Shown here one piece after another: positions 1 through 10,848 of a stretch of 46,084 nt of DNA. The position numbers and the translations under genes were made by a program. Origin of the DNA: Rhizophagus sp. LPA8_4_AMF (lineage: Eukaryota > Glomeromycota > Glomeromycetes > Glomerales > Glomeraceae); NCBI GenBank assembly GCA_021464525.1, contig JADRCO010000170.1:1-46084 (forward strand), in the 5' to 3' direction. Every line of letters starts with the position of its first letter. Within the stretch, counting starts at the first letter, position 1. Under the pieces are notes generated by a model. It was given only the letters and a program-made list of their open reading frames with translations. It was not told the DNA's origin and did not search any database.

Positions 1-590
1 AAATTGCTAAATACTTTGAAAATTTTTAATAAAACATTTGTATACTTGAAAAAGAGATTTCAGGTAAAAAAAAAAAAGATTTGTTTCAAAAAATTGTAAA
101 ATGTAATATTTAAAATTTATAGTACAGATCTTCATTCTGTTATGCAATTTCATATCTGAGTAATTAAAAAATCAAATTTTGCTATGCAATTATTTATCTA
201 GCTATTTAATAATTTACACTAAAATAAGCAAAAAAAATCTCACATAGAAGTAAAATTTATCATGCTGCTATCAACTTTAAATTTAACATATTTATATATT
301 GTTTGGGAATCTTACCTTTGCAATAGAAAGGAAAAAAACTGCTAGAAAAATTTTTTTTGAGTTAATATTAATTCTGAACATATTTCAATCAAAGAACATA
401 TTTAGTATATAAATATAAATTTGATTTTTTTCAGCAGTTGCCTCCTTTCTATTGCAAAAAGCTCATAATTCTTTCTGATATCAATATTAGTTAGGTCATT
501 TATTAGTTTAAAAGGAATTATTCTACAGTTGTTCAAGAGTAGCAGCAAATGATCTTTGGTACTTTGACTCAAAGATTTGATTTAATTAAA
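1..590. other. AT-rich stretch with no gene; contains one foldback
   Basis: No coding signal was seen. The one clear structure is the inverted repeat at 317-460, listed separately. The rest is AT-rich sequence with homopolymer runs. Confidence 0.5.
317..460. repeat. Foldback (inverted repeat), about 144 bp
   Basis: The left arm (317-343, starting TTTGCAATAGAAAGG) is matched by the reverse complement of the right arm (433-460, ending CCTTTCTATTGCAAAAA), with roughly 24 of 27 positions agreeing around an AT-rich loop. It could be a MITE or the ends of an older element. No target-site duplication is obvious. Confidence 0.55.
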
Positions 591-1650
591 GATTACTATT
601 ATAGAAAGATAGATGAATATGCTAACTGGAACTGAATATCTAATCATAAAATAATAATATAATTTATACATGGCTTATCTTCTAAAAACAAGTTAGAATT
701 GAAGTGTTTAGATTTAAATAGACCTTTGAATGGCAATTTGATTAAAACTTTGAAATAGATTGAAATGGAAAAGAATGACATACTTTTAGGTGAAGATATT
801 TATAATTAACTGACTACTAAAATAAAACTAAAAGCATCTTTCCATCAAGTATTACTATAGAAGATATTAATAGGATTGTAAATAGTAGGATTTAGGCATT
901 ATAGCAATCAATACCAAATCAATCATCAGCATCTTCTTCTGGTCAGAAAAATATTACTAAGACTAATTTACAAGCTAAATCCTTTTAAGAGACTATATCT
1001 TAAATATCTAAAACTCTAGATAATAGTAAAAATCAGTTAGTAAGAGAGTAGAAGATTTTACTATTAGACATTTTTTAAGTAAACAACTAAGAAAGAATTT
1101 TAATGTAATGTTTAGTGATGATTATAATTATGACTCTGTAGATAATATTACTGACAGTATGGCTGGCATGATACTAAATAGGGTCATAAATACTGTTAAA
1201 TATGTTGTTAAGAAATTGTCTTTAGTTACAAATGTTTTAAGTGTGAAAAATCTGGATACAATTCTTAAAACTGTCTTTGAAAGAAGAAAAAGAAAAGCAA
1301 AAAGTCTAAAAAGTATAAAGTTAATTTTACTACTGTAGATTCAGATTAAGATTCTTCTTCTAATATTTTATCTAGTGATAGTTCTGATTCTAATACAAGT
1401 TCTTCTAATTCTTCTGATTCTTTTGATTTTGTAATATTTATATAACTAAGTCAAAAAAAAAGTGAAGAAAGGAATTGAATCCAAGAAATCATCATCATTT
1501 AAGAAAGTATCTAAAACTTTACTAGAGGAAATTATTCATAAAATTCTTTAAAGTGAACTTAAATTAATTTTTCCTACACATTTTTTCTAAGATTTTAATC
1601 TGTTATATTCAAATAGATAGTTTTTATATAGAAGAAAATAATATCTTAAT
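590..1650 (+). mobile_element. Gag-like retroelement fossil with a zinc-knuckle remnant
   Basis: Degraded plus-strand coding sequence. A Gln/Ser-rich stretch is followed near 1228-1275 by a CCHC-like zinc-knuckle remnant, then a Lys-rich segment and an acidic Ser/Asp-rich tail to about 1435, with further lysine-rich coding traces to about 1650. This order suits the nucleocapsid end of a Gag-like protein; whether it belongs to an LTR or a non-LTR element cannot be decided. No reverse transcriptase, integrase or LTR was recognised. It is an old, inactive fossil with many breaks. C-poor composition suggests decay by cytosine deamination. Confidence 0.5.
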
Positions 1651-1847
1651 GCAATACCCCTTTGATTTTTAAAGATTCAACTCTGCATAAATTCAGTCTA
1701 GAGGAGGAGTCCTTAAATGATCCTATAGAAATCTATTTTATTCAGAAAAAAGAGCTAAAAATAAGTGTTGTGACTGTAGTAAATCAAGAGTTTAAAGATT
1801 CCAGTTAACTCTAGATATAATGAACCTTTTGCTCCAGAAGATTTAAT

Positions 1848-2322
1848 TCAGTATAAGATAAGTTCGCTATATAATACTTATATTTTAATACTGAACTATT
1901 CGATATATAAAATTAAACAATAAAATAGAAATATGACTATTTTGATGGTATTATAAAATTTTAATACTTCTGTATATCAGTTATTGTTAACTTTATAACA
2001 TGATATTGTTATACAAGGCTAACATTAAAAAGATTTAGGAATTTTTTTTTAAAATTTTTTTCTGTACTTTAATAAAAAAAGATTATAATTGGTATAACTA
2101 ATTTATTATATCACATGATATTTTTATATATCAAATATATATATTAATATAACTGTTCGATTAAAATAGATTTAGATCAATATATAGCATTTTATTATAT
2201 AATTTTGTTATATTTGGCATAACAATTAATTATAAAAATTCAGATCTGTAATATATGGTTCAGACCGTTTAATATATCAAAATTTCAGTATATACAGGTT
2301 TGTTACATTCAAAGTTGACTGT
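1848..2322. mobile_element. Possible decayed pogo/Tc1-like MITE
   Basis: The right end reads outward as TACAGTCAACTTTG, the start used by the pogo/Tc1-like elements at 35232 and 37472. The left boundary near 1848 carries a looser match (TTCAGTATAAG...GTTCGCTATATAA). Between them is AT-rich noncoding DNA. The ends diverge enough that this is only a suggestion. Confidence 0.3.
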
Positions 2323-2329
2323 ATATAGA

Positions 2330-3090
2330 TATCATAAGTAGAATACAATTTTTTTTTTCTAAACTTTTTAATTTTTATAAATATAAATAGGTATATAGGT
2401 ATATATAGTAAGAAATATAAATCAATTAAATTGAGAAAATGAAGGAACTATATAAAGATATATCTAAGAGTGTACTTAAAAAATTTTATAAGAATGCTCA
2501 AAAAATTAGCATACTTATTATCTCAACTTAGTTTAAATCATGATCAGACCTTAAAAGTACTTACAACATTCTATAAATATATCTTAAAAATCTCAGAAGT
2601 ATACTTTGCTCTTGATAACAAATAAGTAGCCAAAAGTAGAATTAAACTTAGCCAATAATAATATGTAAGCAAAAGAATTACCATTTATGTGATTTGCTAT
2701 CCAGTTTTAAAATTAGTTACAGTTATTTATTGAGACATTTTTTTGGTATTAAAATGCTTAAAAGTTGTGAGAAAGTTATAAAAAGTTTGATAGGGAAGTG
2801 CTAGAAACTGAAGATGCAGTCAATTATGATTATTTTAACCAGTACTATTCTATAATTTTAGCTGATCTTTTGACATAATATTTTAGCATTTAAACTGGTA
2901 TAAAACTGATTTGTAACTGGTGAACTAATAGAACTACTCTAGTTTCCTATTAGCTCTATAATACTACCTCATCACTATCATAGTGCTATTGTATAGAATC
3001 TTTAAATTACACGTCCAAAAAATTGGAACATAGTGTTAACCAAGATTAATCAAAATGCATTAAAAATTTATTATACTACTTATCACCTTT
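2330..3090. other. AT-rich stretch, no gene recognised
   Basis: Only short frames occur. Around 2440-2680 codon-like texture hints at a very old coding relic, but no domain or motif is recognisable. Confidence 0.35.
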
Positions 3091-3097
3091 TTTTAAG

Positions 3098-3510
3098 GAT
3101 TGTATCAGTTTAAGTGAAACCAGTTTGGCTGCAGTTTAAAATCAAATTAATACAAAGCGATTTGGATATTTTAAACTATAGTTTAATTCAACTAGTTTAA
3201 ACTGTAGTTTAACTTATGGTTCAAACTACAATTCAAGCTGATTTTCAATCTTCAATATTATAATATAAGTAAAATGATTAATTGTACCATTGATTTTTTT
3301 TATTTTTTTTTGCAAATTATAATAGATCAATCACAACAAATAGATAAATTAATTTGATAACTTAATATGTAAACTGTGATTTGAACTGTAACTTAAATTA
3401 CAGTTTGACCTATAGTTTGCATTAAATAATAAACTGCAGTTAGTTTAGTTTGTCTAAACTGCTAGTTTATAAACCAATACAAACTAAACTGAACTAATAC
3501 CATCTTTACA
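3098..3510. repeat. Palindrome-rich repeat built on AAACTRYAGTTT
   Basis: Variants of the self-complementary AAACTGCAGTTT/AAACTATAGTTT motif recur in two blocks (about 3113-3240 and 3363-3470) around an AT-rich centre. The outer ends (ATCAGTTTAAG near 3105 and CTAAACTGAACTAATACC near 3485-3502) are loosely inverted, so this may be a non-autonomous foldback element about 400 bp long. Confidence 0.5.
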
Positions 3511-3670
3511 TTTTTTTACATTATTTCAGAATTTTGAAAGGTAACAAATAGGTATGTATTCTTAATATAGAATTAGCATTCAAACTAGTACAGAAAGTCA
3601 ATACCTTTAATATAGATCTTAGTTATAAAAAAACAGATTAAAAACAAGAAGAAAACAATGACCAGTTTAC

Positions 3671-3975
3671 TACTAGATTGTAAGAATACAATTAGATTAA
3701 AACATTACCAATCATCATTAAATTATGAAATTACTATTATAATATATAGGAAATAATTAAAGTAATGACTAATTAAATAGATTGTGAAGTCATTATTAGA
3801 TTATAATATTAGATTATAACCTTGCTATTAGATTATATCATCAGATTGTACTATCACCTTTAGAGTATAATATTACTAATAGACTATAACATTTCTATTA
3901 GATTATGATATTACCACTAGATTATATCATTACCATTAGACTATATCATAATTACTAAATTATAACATTACTGTT
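3671..3975. repeat. Degenerate minisatellite, unit about 19-20 bp
   Basis: About a dozen imperfect copies of a unit close to AGATTATAACATTACCATT run through this stretch; the cleanest copies lie between 3795 and 3960. Strong divergence between copies points to an old array. Confidence 0.6.
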
Positions 3976-3979
3976 ATAA

Positions 3980-4900
3980 TATAATTTAAGTCACCAGTAA
4001 TTTTTTAATATAAATCATATATATAATTAAGAACCACTAGTAACTTTAATAAATATTTCAGTTATTTATTGATACTTATAGAATAACAAATATGTATCTT
4101 TTATAAATAATATATTCATATAATTATTAACTAATTAGTGATAGCTGTTTAATTACTATTAATTTTTTAAAAATAAATAAATTTACAGTTAGACTTATAT
4201 ACTTACCTAATTGATTCAGTAAAAAACAGGGATTATATAAAATTATAATTATATAGAAGTCAATTTATTAATTAAATAATATGTAGATTAAGCAAAAATA
4301 GGTACTTGTAAGGAGAATCTGTTTAAAATTCTAATAAAATCAAAATCTCAAAATTGGCTCATATTATGCAAAATTATGCAGAATCATATAATTGATTAAC
4401 CAGCACTAAAGTATCAGGATTTTAATCCTATTAGTATTTTGAACTAGATTCTTATAAGTAAGTATTCTTATATAAGAAGTGATTATATAGAGGTCTAATT
4501 ATATTTAAATTAAAAAAATTTATGCTAGATATTAAAGATTCATAAAATATATTATTAGTTTTATTGATTTAAAATATATTAAAAGTACTTTAAATTTAGA
4601 ATAAATAAAAAAAAAAACTTCAAATTAAAAGCAATAAATTTTTAATTATCTATTGTTTTTATTTTTATTAGCTATTCTTTAAATACATATTTTTATATTT
4701 ATAGTTGGTCTCAAAATTTGTATACTTATGAAGATATTACTATAATTTATTTTTAAAAATATATTAATTAATATATTTATAATATAAATTAAAGTAAATA
4801 TATAAAAAAAAGTTATATACATTTTTTCTTAAATTAATATTAAATAAATATTAAATAATATTATTAAATTTATCTTAATAAAAATTAAATATTAATTTAA
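3980..4900. other. AT-rich gap, no gene
   Basis: Nothing gene-like was found. A weak repeat of GATTATATAGARGTC occurs near 4245 and 4480. Composition is extremely AT-rich. Confidence 0.4.
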
Positions 4901-5007
4901 TTTTTTTTTTATTTATTTATTTATAGCGGTGCAATCTTGTTCACTTACATAAAAGCAATAATTAAGTCAAAGTATTAAAAATCCAAAAACAAGCCACCAT
5001 ATGCAAT
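4901..5007 (-). mobile_element. Poly(A)-ended retroelement-like 3' cassette, copy 1
   Basis: Read on the minus strand, this ends in AAGATTGCACCGCTATAA followed by ATAAATAAATAAA and an A-run, the look of the 3' end of a LINE, SINE or retrocopied transcript. A close second copy lies at 30384-30597. Copy 1 lacks about 100 bp present in the middle of copy 2: both share the terminal 65 bp and an AATCCAAAAA...CCAC block. The parent element is not identified. Confidence 0.55.
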
Positions 5008-5185
5008 ATTAAAATAATATTAATATTATAGCAATATTATTTTAATATTAATATTTATAGCAATATTATTTTAATATTAATATTATAGCAATATTATTTT
5101 AATATCATTATAATATTAAATCAATATTAAATTAATATTGAAATAATATTTTAATAATGTCATTTAAACTTTCTATAAAGTAAGT
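5000..5185. repeat. Tandem palindromic AATATT array with a MITE-like right end
   Basis: About four copies of a 28-29 bp unit containing TAGCAATATTATTTTAATAT occur between 5000 and 5110, followed by further AATATT palindromes. The right edge (ACTTTCTATAAAGTAAGTAT, 5169-5188) resembles the right terminus of the palindromic element at 31203-31590. It also follows a copy of the same poly(A) cassette, so the two loci share two repeats in the same order. Confidence 0.5.
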
Positions 5186-5189
5186 ATAT

Positions 5190-6594
5190 AAATTAATTTT
5201 AATTAAATAAAATACTTAAATTAAACTAAAAAAAAAAATAAACTTTTTAAATTTTACTTACTTTAGAATATAATTTAAAATTGTACTTATTAAGTATAGC
5301 TAATAAAATCTTTAATATTATTAAATTAATACTTTTTATTATTTTTATTAACAAAATTATAATCAATATATATATTTTTATAAGTTATATACAGTATCTG
5401 GTAATTTTTGCTACTATAAGAAATTACTTATTTTTCTTAAATAATATATAAATAAAATTATTTATAGGCTCTGCTATCTATTACTATATAATGGTGAATA
5501 ATTATTTATTACTATAGTTATTTAGCCATTTAAAGTTAATTAGCTAATTCATTAAACCATAATCCTAATTTTAATTCTAATTCTAACTCTGGTACTAATC
5601 TCAAAATTTTACTGTAGAATTTAAGTTTTACTTCATAAAATTATATTATCAAACATTATAAATTAACAATATTTTAGATTATAATTTAACTAGTTTAATT
5701 GATCAGCTAGAATAATTATGGTAAAATAGGATTAATTCAGATTTCTCTCTGAAAATGAAGCTAATAAGCTAAATTCTTCATGATAGCATGCTACGTTGTA
5801 CATATTAGTCATGTATTTAATTTCATTATCAAGACCATTTTATCTGCTAGTCAAAGATGGGTTTGATCGAACTAATCATGATCGATCATTGATAAAGGAT
5901 ACATTCGCACAGGGATCGGCCAAACACTGAATCAATAACCCATTAACCTTCCCTTCCACTGCTAAAAGGTGCCCATAGGAATTGGATCGTCCTCATCTCC
6001 TCATCTCCTCATCTCCTGCTCAACATCAATGGATTGGCCGGTAGCACATGATCGATTACTGAGTTTTAATCGACTAAATCCAATTCTTGATTGACTTGAC
6101 CAAATTATCGATCATGTATTTATTGGACAATTAAATTCACCAGTTTTATACGCGAAAATTATTATATTTTTGGGTGCTTATTTTCTAGAGGGTATGGTAA
6201 TTTAAACATGATAACTCTAGAGTTACAGTTAAAGTAAAAACCAATTTCATATAATGAAAATTGTAGTGATTTATTTAGCTAAATAGTTTATATTATTGTT
6301 TACATAAATATACTTAGAGATCTATAACATGTTTATCTTTATAAACATAATTTTAGATACTTAAATAAATAAAACGACATACATTAATCATAAAATATTA
6401 AACAATGTTCATTAGGAGTTTGTCGATTGTATTGTGCGTACCACTAGCTGTTGTATATATATACGGGATTTCACTTCGTCTACCTTAAATTACGTAAATA
6501 AAAAAGGGAAATAAATTTAAAAATTCGTTACCGAAGGTTATAATTCTATCATAACACAGTCACATAGCTAACGCGGTCAAACAAGTATAATTAA
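5190..6594. other. Intergenic region downstream of the Zn2Cys6 gene
   Basis: No gene was found. From 5740 the composition becomes less AT-rich. Notable items are several GATCGAT/ATGATCGAT palindromes (about 5870-5890 and 6048-6058) and a tandem CTCATCTC tract at 5992-6018. This looks like unique sequence, unlike the repeat field to its left. Confidence 0.4.
5992..6018. repeat. Short tandem CTCATCTC repeat
   Basis: Three head-to-tail copies of the 9-bp unit CTCATCTCC lie in a locally GC-richer patch between two clusters of GATCGAT palindromes. Confidence 0.7.
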
Positions 6595-7263
6595 TTAGTT
6601 ATTGAGATTGTTATTTTGTTGATTATAAAAATATAGTAGTTCATTAAATTGATCTTCTATATTTTCCTTAGTTATCATTACATTAGGGTTAATATCTAAT
6701 GTATTCACGGGATAATGCGGCGAGTAGTAAAGATTACTAATATTATCTTTAAAATAGTAAAAAAAAAAAAATAATGTTATCATTGATTTTATTAGAAATT
6801 ATGAAATTGCGATCATATATTCCGTACATTGATAATTATCGGCAAAATATGGTTGGTTATAAGTAACGTTATCGAAAGATTGTTGAAGCGTTTGATTAGG
6901 AGGAGGATCTGCATTCGGTACTGGATTATGATATATTTTAATTAATTATGATTGAATTATTCTTTTCATAAACATAAAATTTTTCTTTCTTTTACCTTCA
7001 GGTACTTCGTTAGAGGGATTAATAATCTCTACTTTAGTATTATTATTATTATTATTATTATGGGGATTATTAGTCAAAAAATTAGGCCTGAAATATTCGA
7101 TATTTTTTGGTGGACCTCGTTTTTTTGGTTTAGTATAATCACATTTAATGTTTTTTTCTTGACATCGTGAGCAGACCGTTCCCCCATTACATTTCTGTTT
7201 GTTTTTCCTACATAAATTACAGGCAGTAGTAATATTTCGACGGGTAATTCTATCACAAGGCAT
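6595..7263 (-). CDS. Small Zn2Cys6 binuclear-cluster protein, 3 exons, about 170 aa
   Basis: Likely DNA-binding regulator of the fungal Gal4 class. The hand model has exons 7263-6996, 6920-6828 and 6746-6595 with introns of 75 and 81 nt; frames join cleanly (268+93+152 = 513 nt). Cys15, 18, 25, 31, 34 and 41 give CX2CX6CX5CX2CX6C, the canonical Zn cluster, followed by a basic KKRGPPKN linker. An Asn run near residue 70 is encoded by an AAT repeat. The rest is Asn/Pro/Tyr-rich and looks disordered. There is no room for the usual fungal transcription-factor middle domain, so it is much shorter than typical family members (500-900 aa). The start is the first ATG and puts the cluster at the N-terminus as usual. 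Targets cannot be inferred. An alternative acceptor 12 nt downstream in intron 1 also keeps frame. Confidence 0.82.
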
Positions 7264-10116
7264 ATTTATTAAATTAATGATGAGTGAGTAGGAAAATTTT
7301 TTATTGAAAAAAAAAAACGAGTGTGATTATTATCGGAAGGGAAACTTGAGAAGAAAAAAAAAATCCCGCGTTAGAATTTTTTTTTTCACAAAAAGAAGAG
7401 ATATTTATATCTTTAGAGTCGCATAATAATTAACGCGTATGTTACATTATAGGACTATGCATACTACACGTTAATTGGATTTTAAATAAAATATAACGTA
7501 AATTTTTTAAAATACGCGTATTTTAACAATATAAATTCTTTTAAAAAGGGGTACAACATGTTATTTGTGGTTAAAAGTAGCATTCAAAGAAATGAAATCC
7601 CCAATTTATTTATATATATAACATTAAACTAAATATGTGGCGTTCCGTTATCGAATTTACGAATTCATCGTAAAAAAAAAATCAATTTTTAATTGAGTGA
7701 GAAAAAAAAAAATCCAAATTTTAATATTCTCAATAAATTTCCTAATTTAAAAGACAAAAGCAAATTTCATATACGTGTTATTCCGAATAAAAATCAACAT
7801 GTGCCCAAAATGAGTAAAGCGAATTTTTTTTTCAAATGAAACTCCTTGTTTGGATTGATAATCTTTTGTTCATCATTAATCATGCAATTCCGTGTGAACC
7901 AATTTTTTATCGTTAATCCTTTCTAACAATAGTTAATCGTATGAGAGAGGAGCGTGAGTAAATGCAGCCAATAACTTAAAATATAACATTATTTAATTAA
8001 TTTTTTTAACGATAATAATGATAATGCAAAGGAACAATACTTTCCCATTCCCCGACACTGAACACAACTGATAAGCTAGGGAAGTTATCCCAGAAACCCC
8101 ATTTTCGGAGCCCTCGTTTTCGTGGCAAAGGCACCATAATTAATATTGCCTAATTAGGCAGGCAGGACCCCCTTCCAAGGGAACATTTCAATACATCTAT
8201 TTATTTAAATTACTAAGCAACATAGTACAATCAAAATTGAATAATTGGGAACAATAAAAAATAATTGAAACAATTCATATCCGAATATCCGAAAATAAAA
8301 ATAAAGTGAAAGTTTATTTTATTATAAGCTCGCATTTGTCAATTGAATTTGGTTTTGTATACAAAAAGCACGCGTATTGATGAATATTTTTTAGTATATT
8401 CATTATTTTACTTTTATTACAGTTAATTAAATGTTACAAATAATAAAAATTACGCGTCGCAAATATTCAAGTTCATATCAATAAATAAATATTTACAGTA
8501 ACATCCCCAAAATATGATCGACGATCGGTCATGATAATATATTATTTTTTTTTTTACCTGTTATCAATAATTAAGTAACACAAGTAGTAATATATCTAAA
8601 AACAGGCTCTAAAGAAATTTTTTGTTTCAAAAGGAATTGTAAACAACCTCATTACTGAACAATGGACATCATGAAACTCTCGCCAAAAAAAAAGTAGTAA
8701 ATGATTTTAGAAAACTTATTACCGGATAACTCCGTTATGCCAAAGTTTCTATATTCTGATATCTCAATGAGATTGTTAAAATAAAGTTCACTTTTTTTTT
8801 TTCATTGATCGATGAATCTGATAAGAAGCAGTAAAATCAAAAATGGAACAAAATGTTAATGATATGTATCACCATAAAATTGCTTCTTTGTTTATGCACC
8901 TCTTTATCTCGCAAATTTTTCACGATTTTTCCCGTAAAAAAGTTCACGAAAGTTACGAATTTTACTTACATAAGTTTTAAGTAAGCAAAAAAAAAAATTT
9001 TGTAAAATTTAACGAAGTTAATAATTTATGCTTGAAACTCTGTTTTATTTTATGTATTAAAAGCAGAAGGAGTATCTCGCACGCCATATGCTTGAAACTC
9101 TGTTTATGTTGTAATTATTACAATGGTTTTATCACGCGTTATTTGACCCGAATACCCGATGGCCGATACCCGAATATGACGGTTTTGATAAATATCCATC
9201 AATCATCACATCATTCACATGCAGTCATGCACATTACAGATACGTAATTTTAAGTGTAACAAATACTTTTTCAAGTTCCGCAGTATATAAACTATAAAAA
9301 ATCATGTAATACATACGTCAACTTGCTTTTTTATTCGGGTTTTTATCCCAGCCATAAATAAGTTCTTATTTAATGCAGGGATGTAGCGCAGATGAAGCGA
9401 AAGTATATATATGAAATGTTTCAATTAATTATTTTTATTTTTATATATATATTGTATTATATATTAAATAATTACTGCGGAAAGTACATTTGAATAATAA
9501 TAAAAAAAAAAAAAAGAGTACTGTACTATCTTCAAACGGATATAAAATCGTATTACCTTTTATCTGCTAAATTCCTCGTGGAAAGAGATAAAAAATAATA
9601 AAAAATATCCTTGGTAGAAACTTTAATACAAAAAAGTTCCTTCATTCTCTACTTGTCAGCTATTTTTGGTTTTAATAATTACAATGTAATATTTGAACAT
9701 TGTTAAGTAAAAAGAAAAAAAAAAAAAAATTGTTTCTTTTTTGTTTGACATTCGAAACTCAGCAACAAATACCATTTATGTCAACGCCACGATTTACAAG
9801 AAGATTCTTAGACTAATGTATTTATATTTATCTACCAATTTTAGTTATTCTCCTGATCACAAACCAGAGGACAAAGATTTGCACTAGTCCAAAAATGAAA
9901 TAAAGTGCCACTTAACCGACATGGTAGAACAAACTCATTGTTCTCTATAATTATTATAAAAATTTATATATAATAGTATCCTTCATTAGTTACTTTTTTA
10001 ACGAAAAACGAAAAAAAAAAAAAAACTTTTAATAGCAATTAATTGTCCTGGACGACAAATTATTAAAAACATATATTAACGTAAAAAAAAATTTTTTTTT
10101 TTTATATACTTCAATA
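7264..10116. other. 2.85-kb intergenic region
   Basis: No convincing gene was found. It must hold the Zn2Cys6 promoter (just above 7263) and that of the gene at 10117. A GC-richer patch lies at 8040-8180. A direct repeat starting ATGCTTGAAACTCTGTTT occurs at 9029 and 9088, and CCGATACCCGAAT-like repeats at 9145-9178. Many A/T homopolymers are present. Confidence 0.45.
8040..8180. other. GC-richer island in an AT-rich spacer, possible noncoding element
   Basis: About 140 bp near 45-50% GC, in clear contrast to the flanks. It contains the palindrome GCCTAATTAGGC followed by AGGCAGG, and short C/G runs. No tRNA or snRNA fold was recognised and no frame is open across it. Confidence 0.25.
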
Positions 10117-10848
10117 ATGCAAAACTCAAAACATTTCAGCTATTGTCCTGCTATTCGTTCCGAGATGACGTTTAGACATAGCTATCCTGGAACCTATACT
10201 CCATTTTCTTCCGACAAAGAACAAATTCAGAAACCTCAAGTTGATGTTGAAAAAATTCGTCGTCTATCAAATACATCTTTATCATCTAATGATTCCGGCG
10301 TAGGTTTCTCTAAAGCCGATTATGAAATTCAAAGAGCTCTAAAAGCTCAAAGAATATTACAACGTCCTCATATTATTGTACTTCACAAAGGAAGACCAAT
10401 TTCTCATTCAACCGTTAAAAATTTAAATAATAATCATGATGAATTTGAAGCAAATATCGTTGTAGCTGCTGCTACTGCATCAAAGAGGAATCGTAGAGAA
10501 ATTTCTGTTATGCATAAACGTCAAACGATTGTCTCTGTTGGCAATTATTATGATAAAGCGGAAAGTTTAGGACAATTTAATCGTTTAAAAAATAATAGTG
10601 CCCCTAATTTATATCAACCTACTCAAACGATTACTGAGAAAGCACAAGAAATATTTCAAGAAAAACAACAAAAGGAATATAAAGAGATAAAAGATCAAAT
10701 ACCAAAGAACCCTTCATTTATGCCTAAGCCCAAATTATTATTTAGATCAGTTTCTTTATCAATAAAGAAACTTATGGGAATGGACAAAGAAAAGAAAAGA
10801 CGAAGCCAATTAATTAAACAAATACGTCATCAACCAAAATTCTTATAA
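10117..10848 (+). CDS. Unknown basic, largely disordered protein, 243 aa, single exon
   Basis: Intact 244-codon frame with codon usage and GC like the other genes here. No family was recognised. Visible features are a Ser-rich segment with an RRLSNTSLSS motif (residues 48-57, resembling a PKA-type basic-Ser site) followed by NDSGVGFS, an Ala-rich patch near residue 115, a Gln/Glu/Lys-rich segment (about 170-195) that may be helical, and a very basic C-terminus (KEKKRRSQLIKQIRH). No signal peptide or membrane segment was seen. The start is preceded by a T-rich leader and is the first ATG of the frame. A regulatory or scaffold protein controlled by phosphorylation is a guess only. Confidence 0.75.
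   Translation: MQNSKHFSYCPAIRSEMTFRHSYPGTYTPFSSDKEQIQKPQVDVEKIRRLSNTSLSSNDSGVGFSKADYEIQRALKAQRILQRPHIIVLHKGRPISHSTVKNLNNNHDEFEANIVVAAATASKRNRREISVMHKRQTIVSVGNYYDKAESLGQFNRLKNNSAPNLYQPTQTITEKAQEIFQEKQQKEYKEIKDQIPKNPSFMPKPKLLFRSVSLSIKKLMGMDKEKKRRSQLIKQIRHQPKFL

Noticed and set aside
8040-8180. tRNA or snRNA in the GC-richer patch
   Set aside because: No A-box/B-box pair, no cloverleaf and no Sm-type site could be found by eye.
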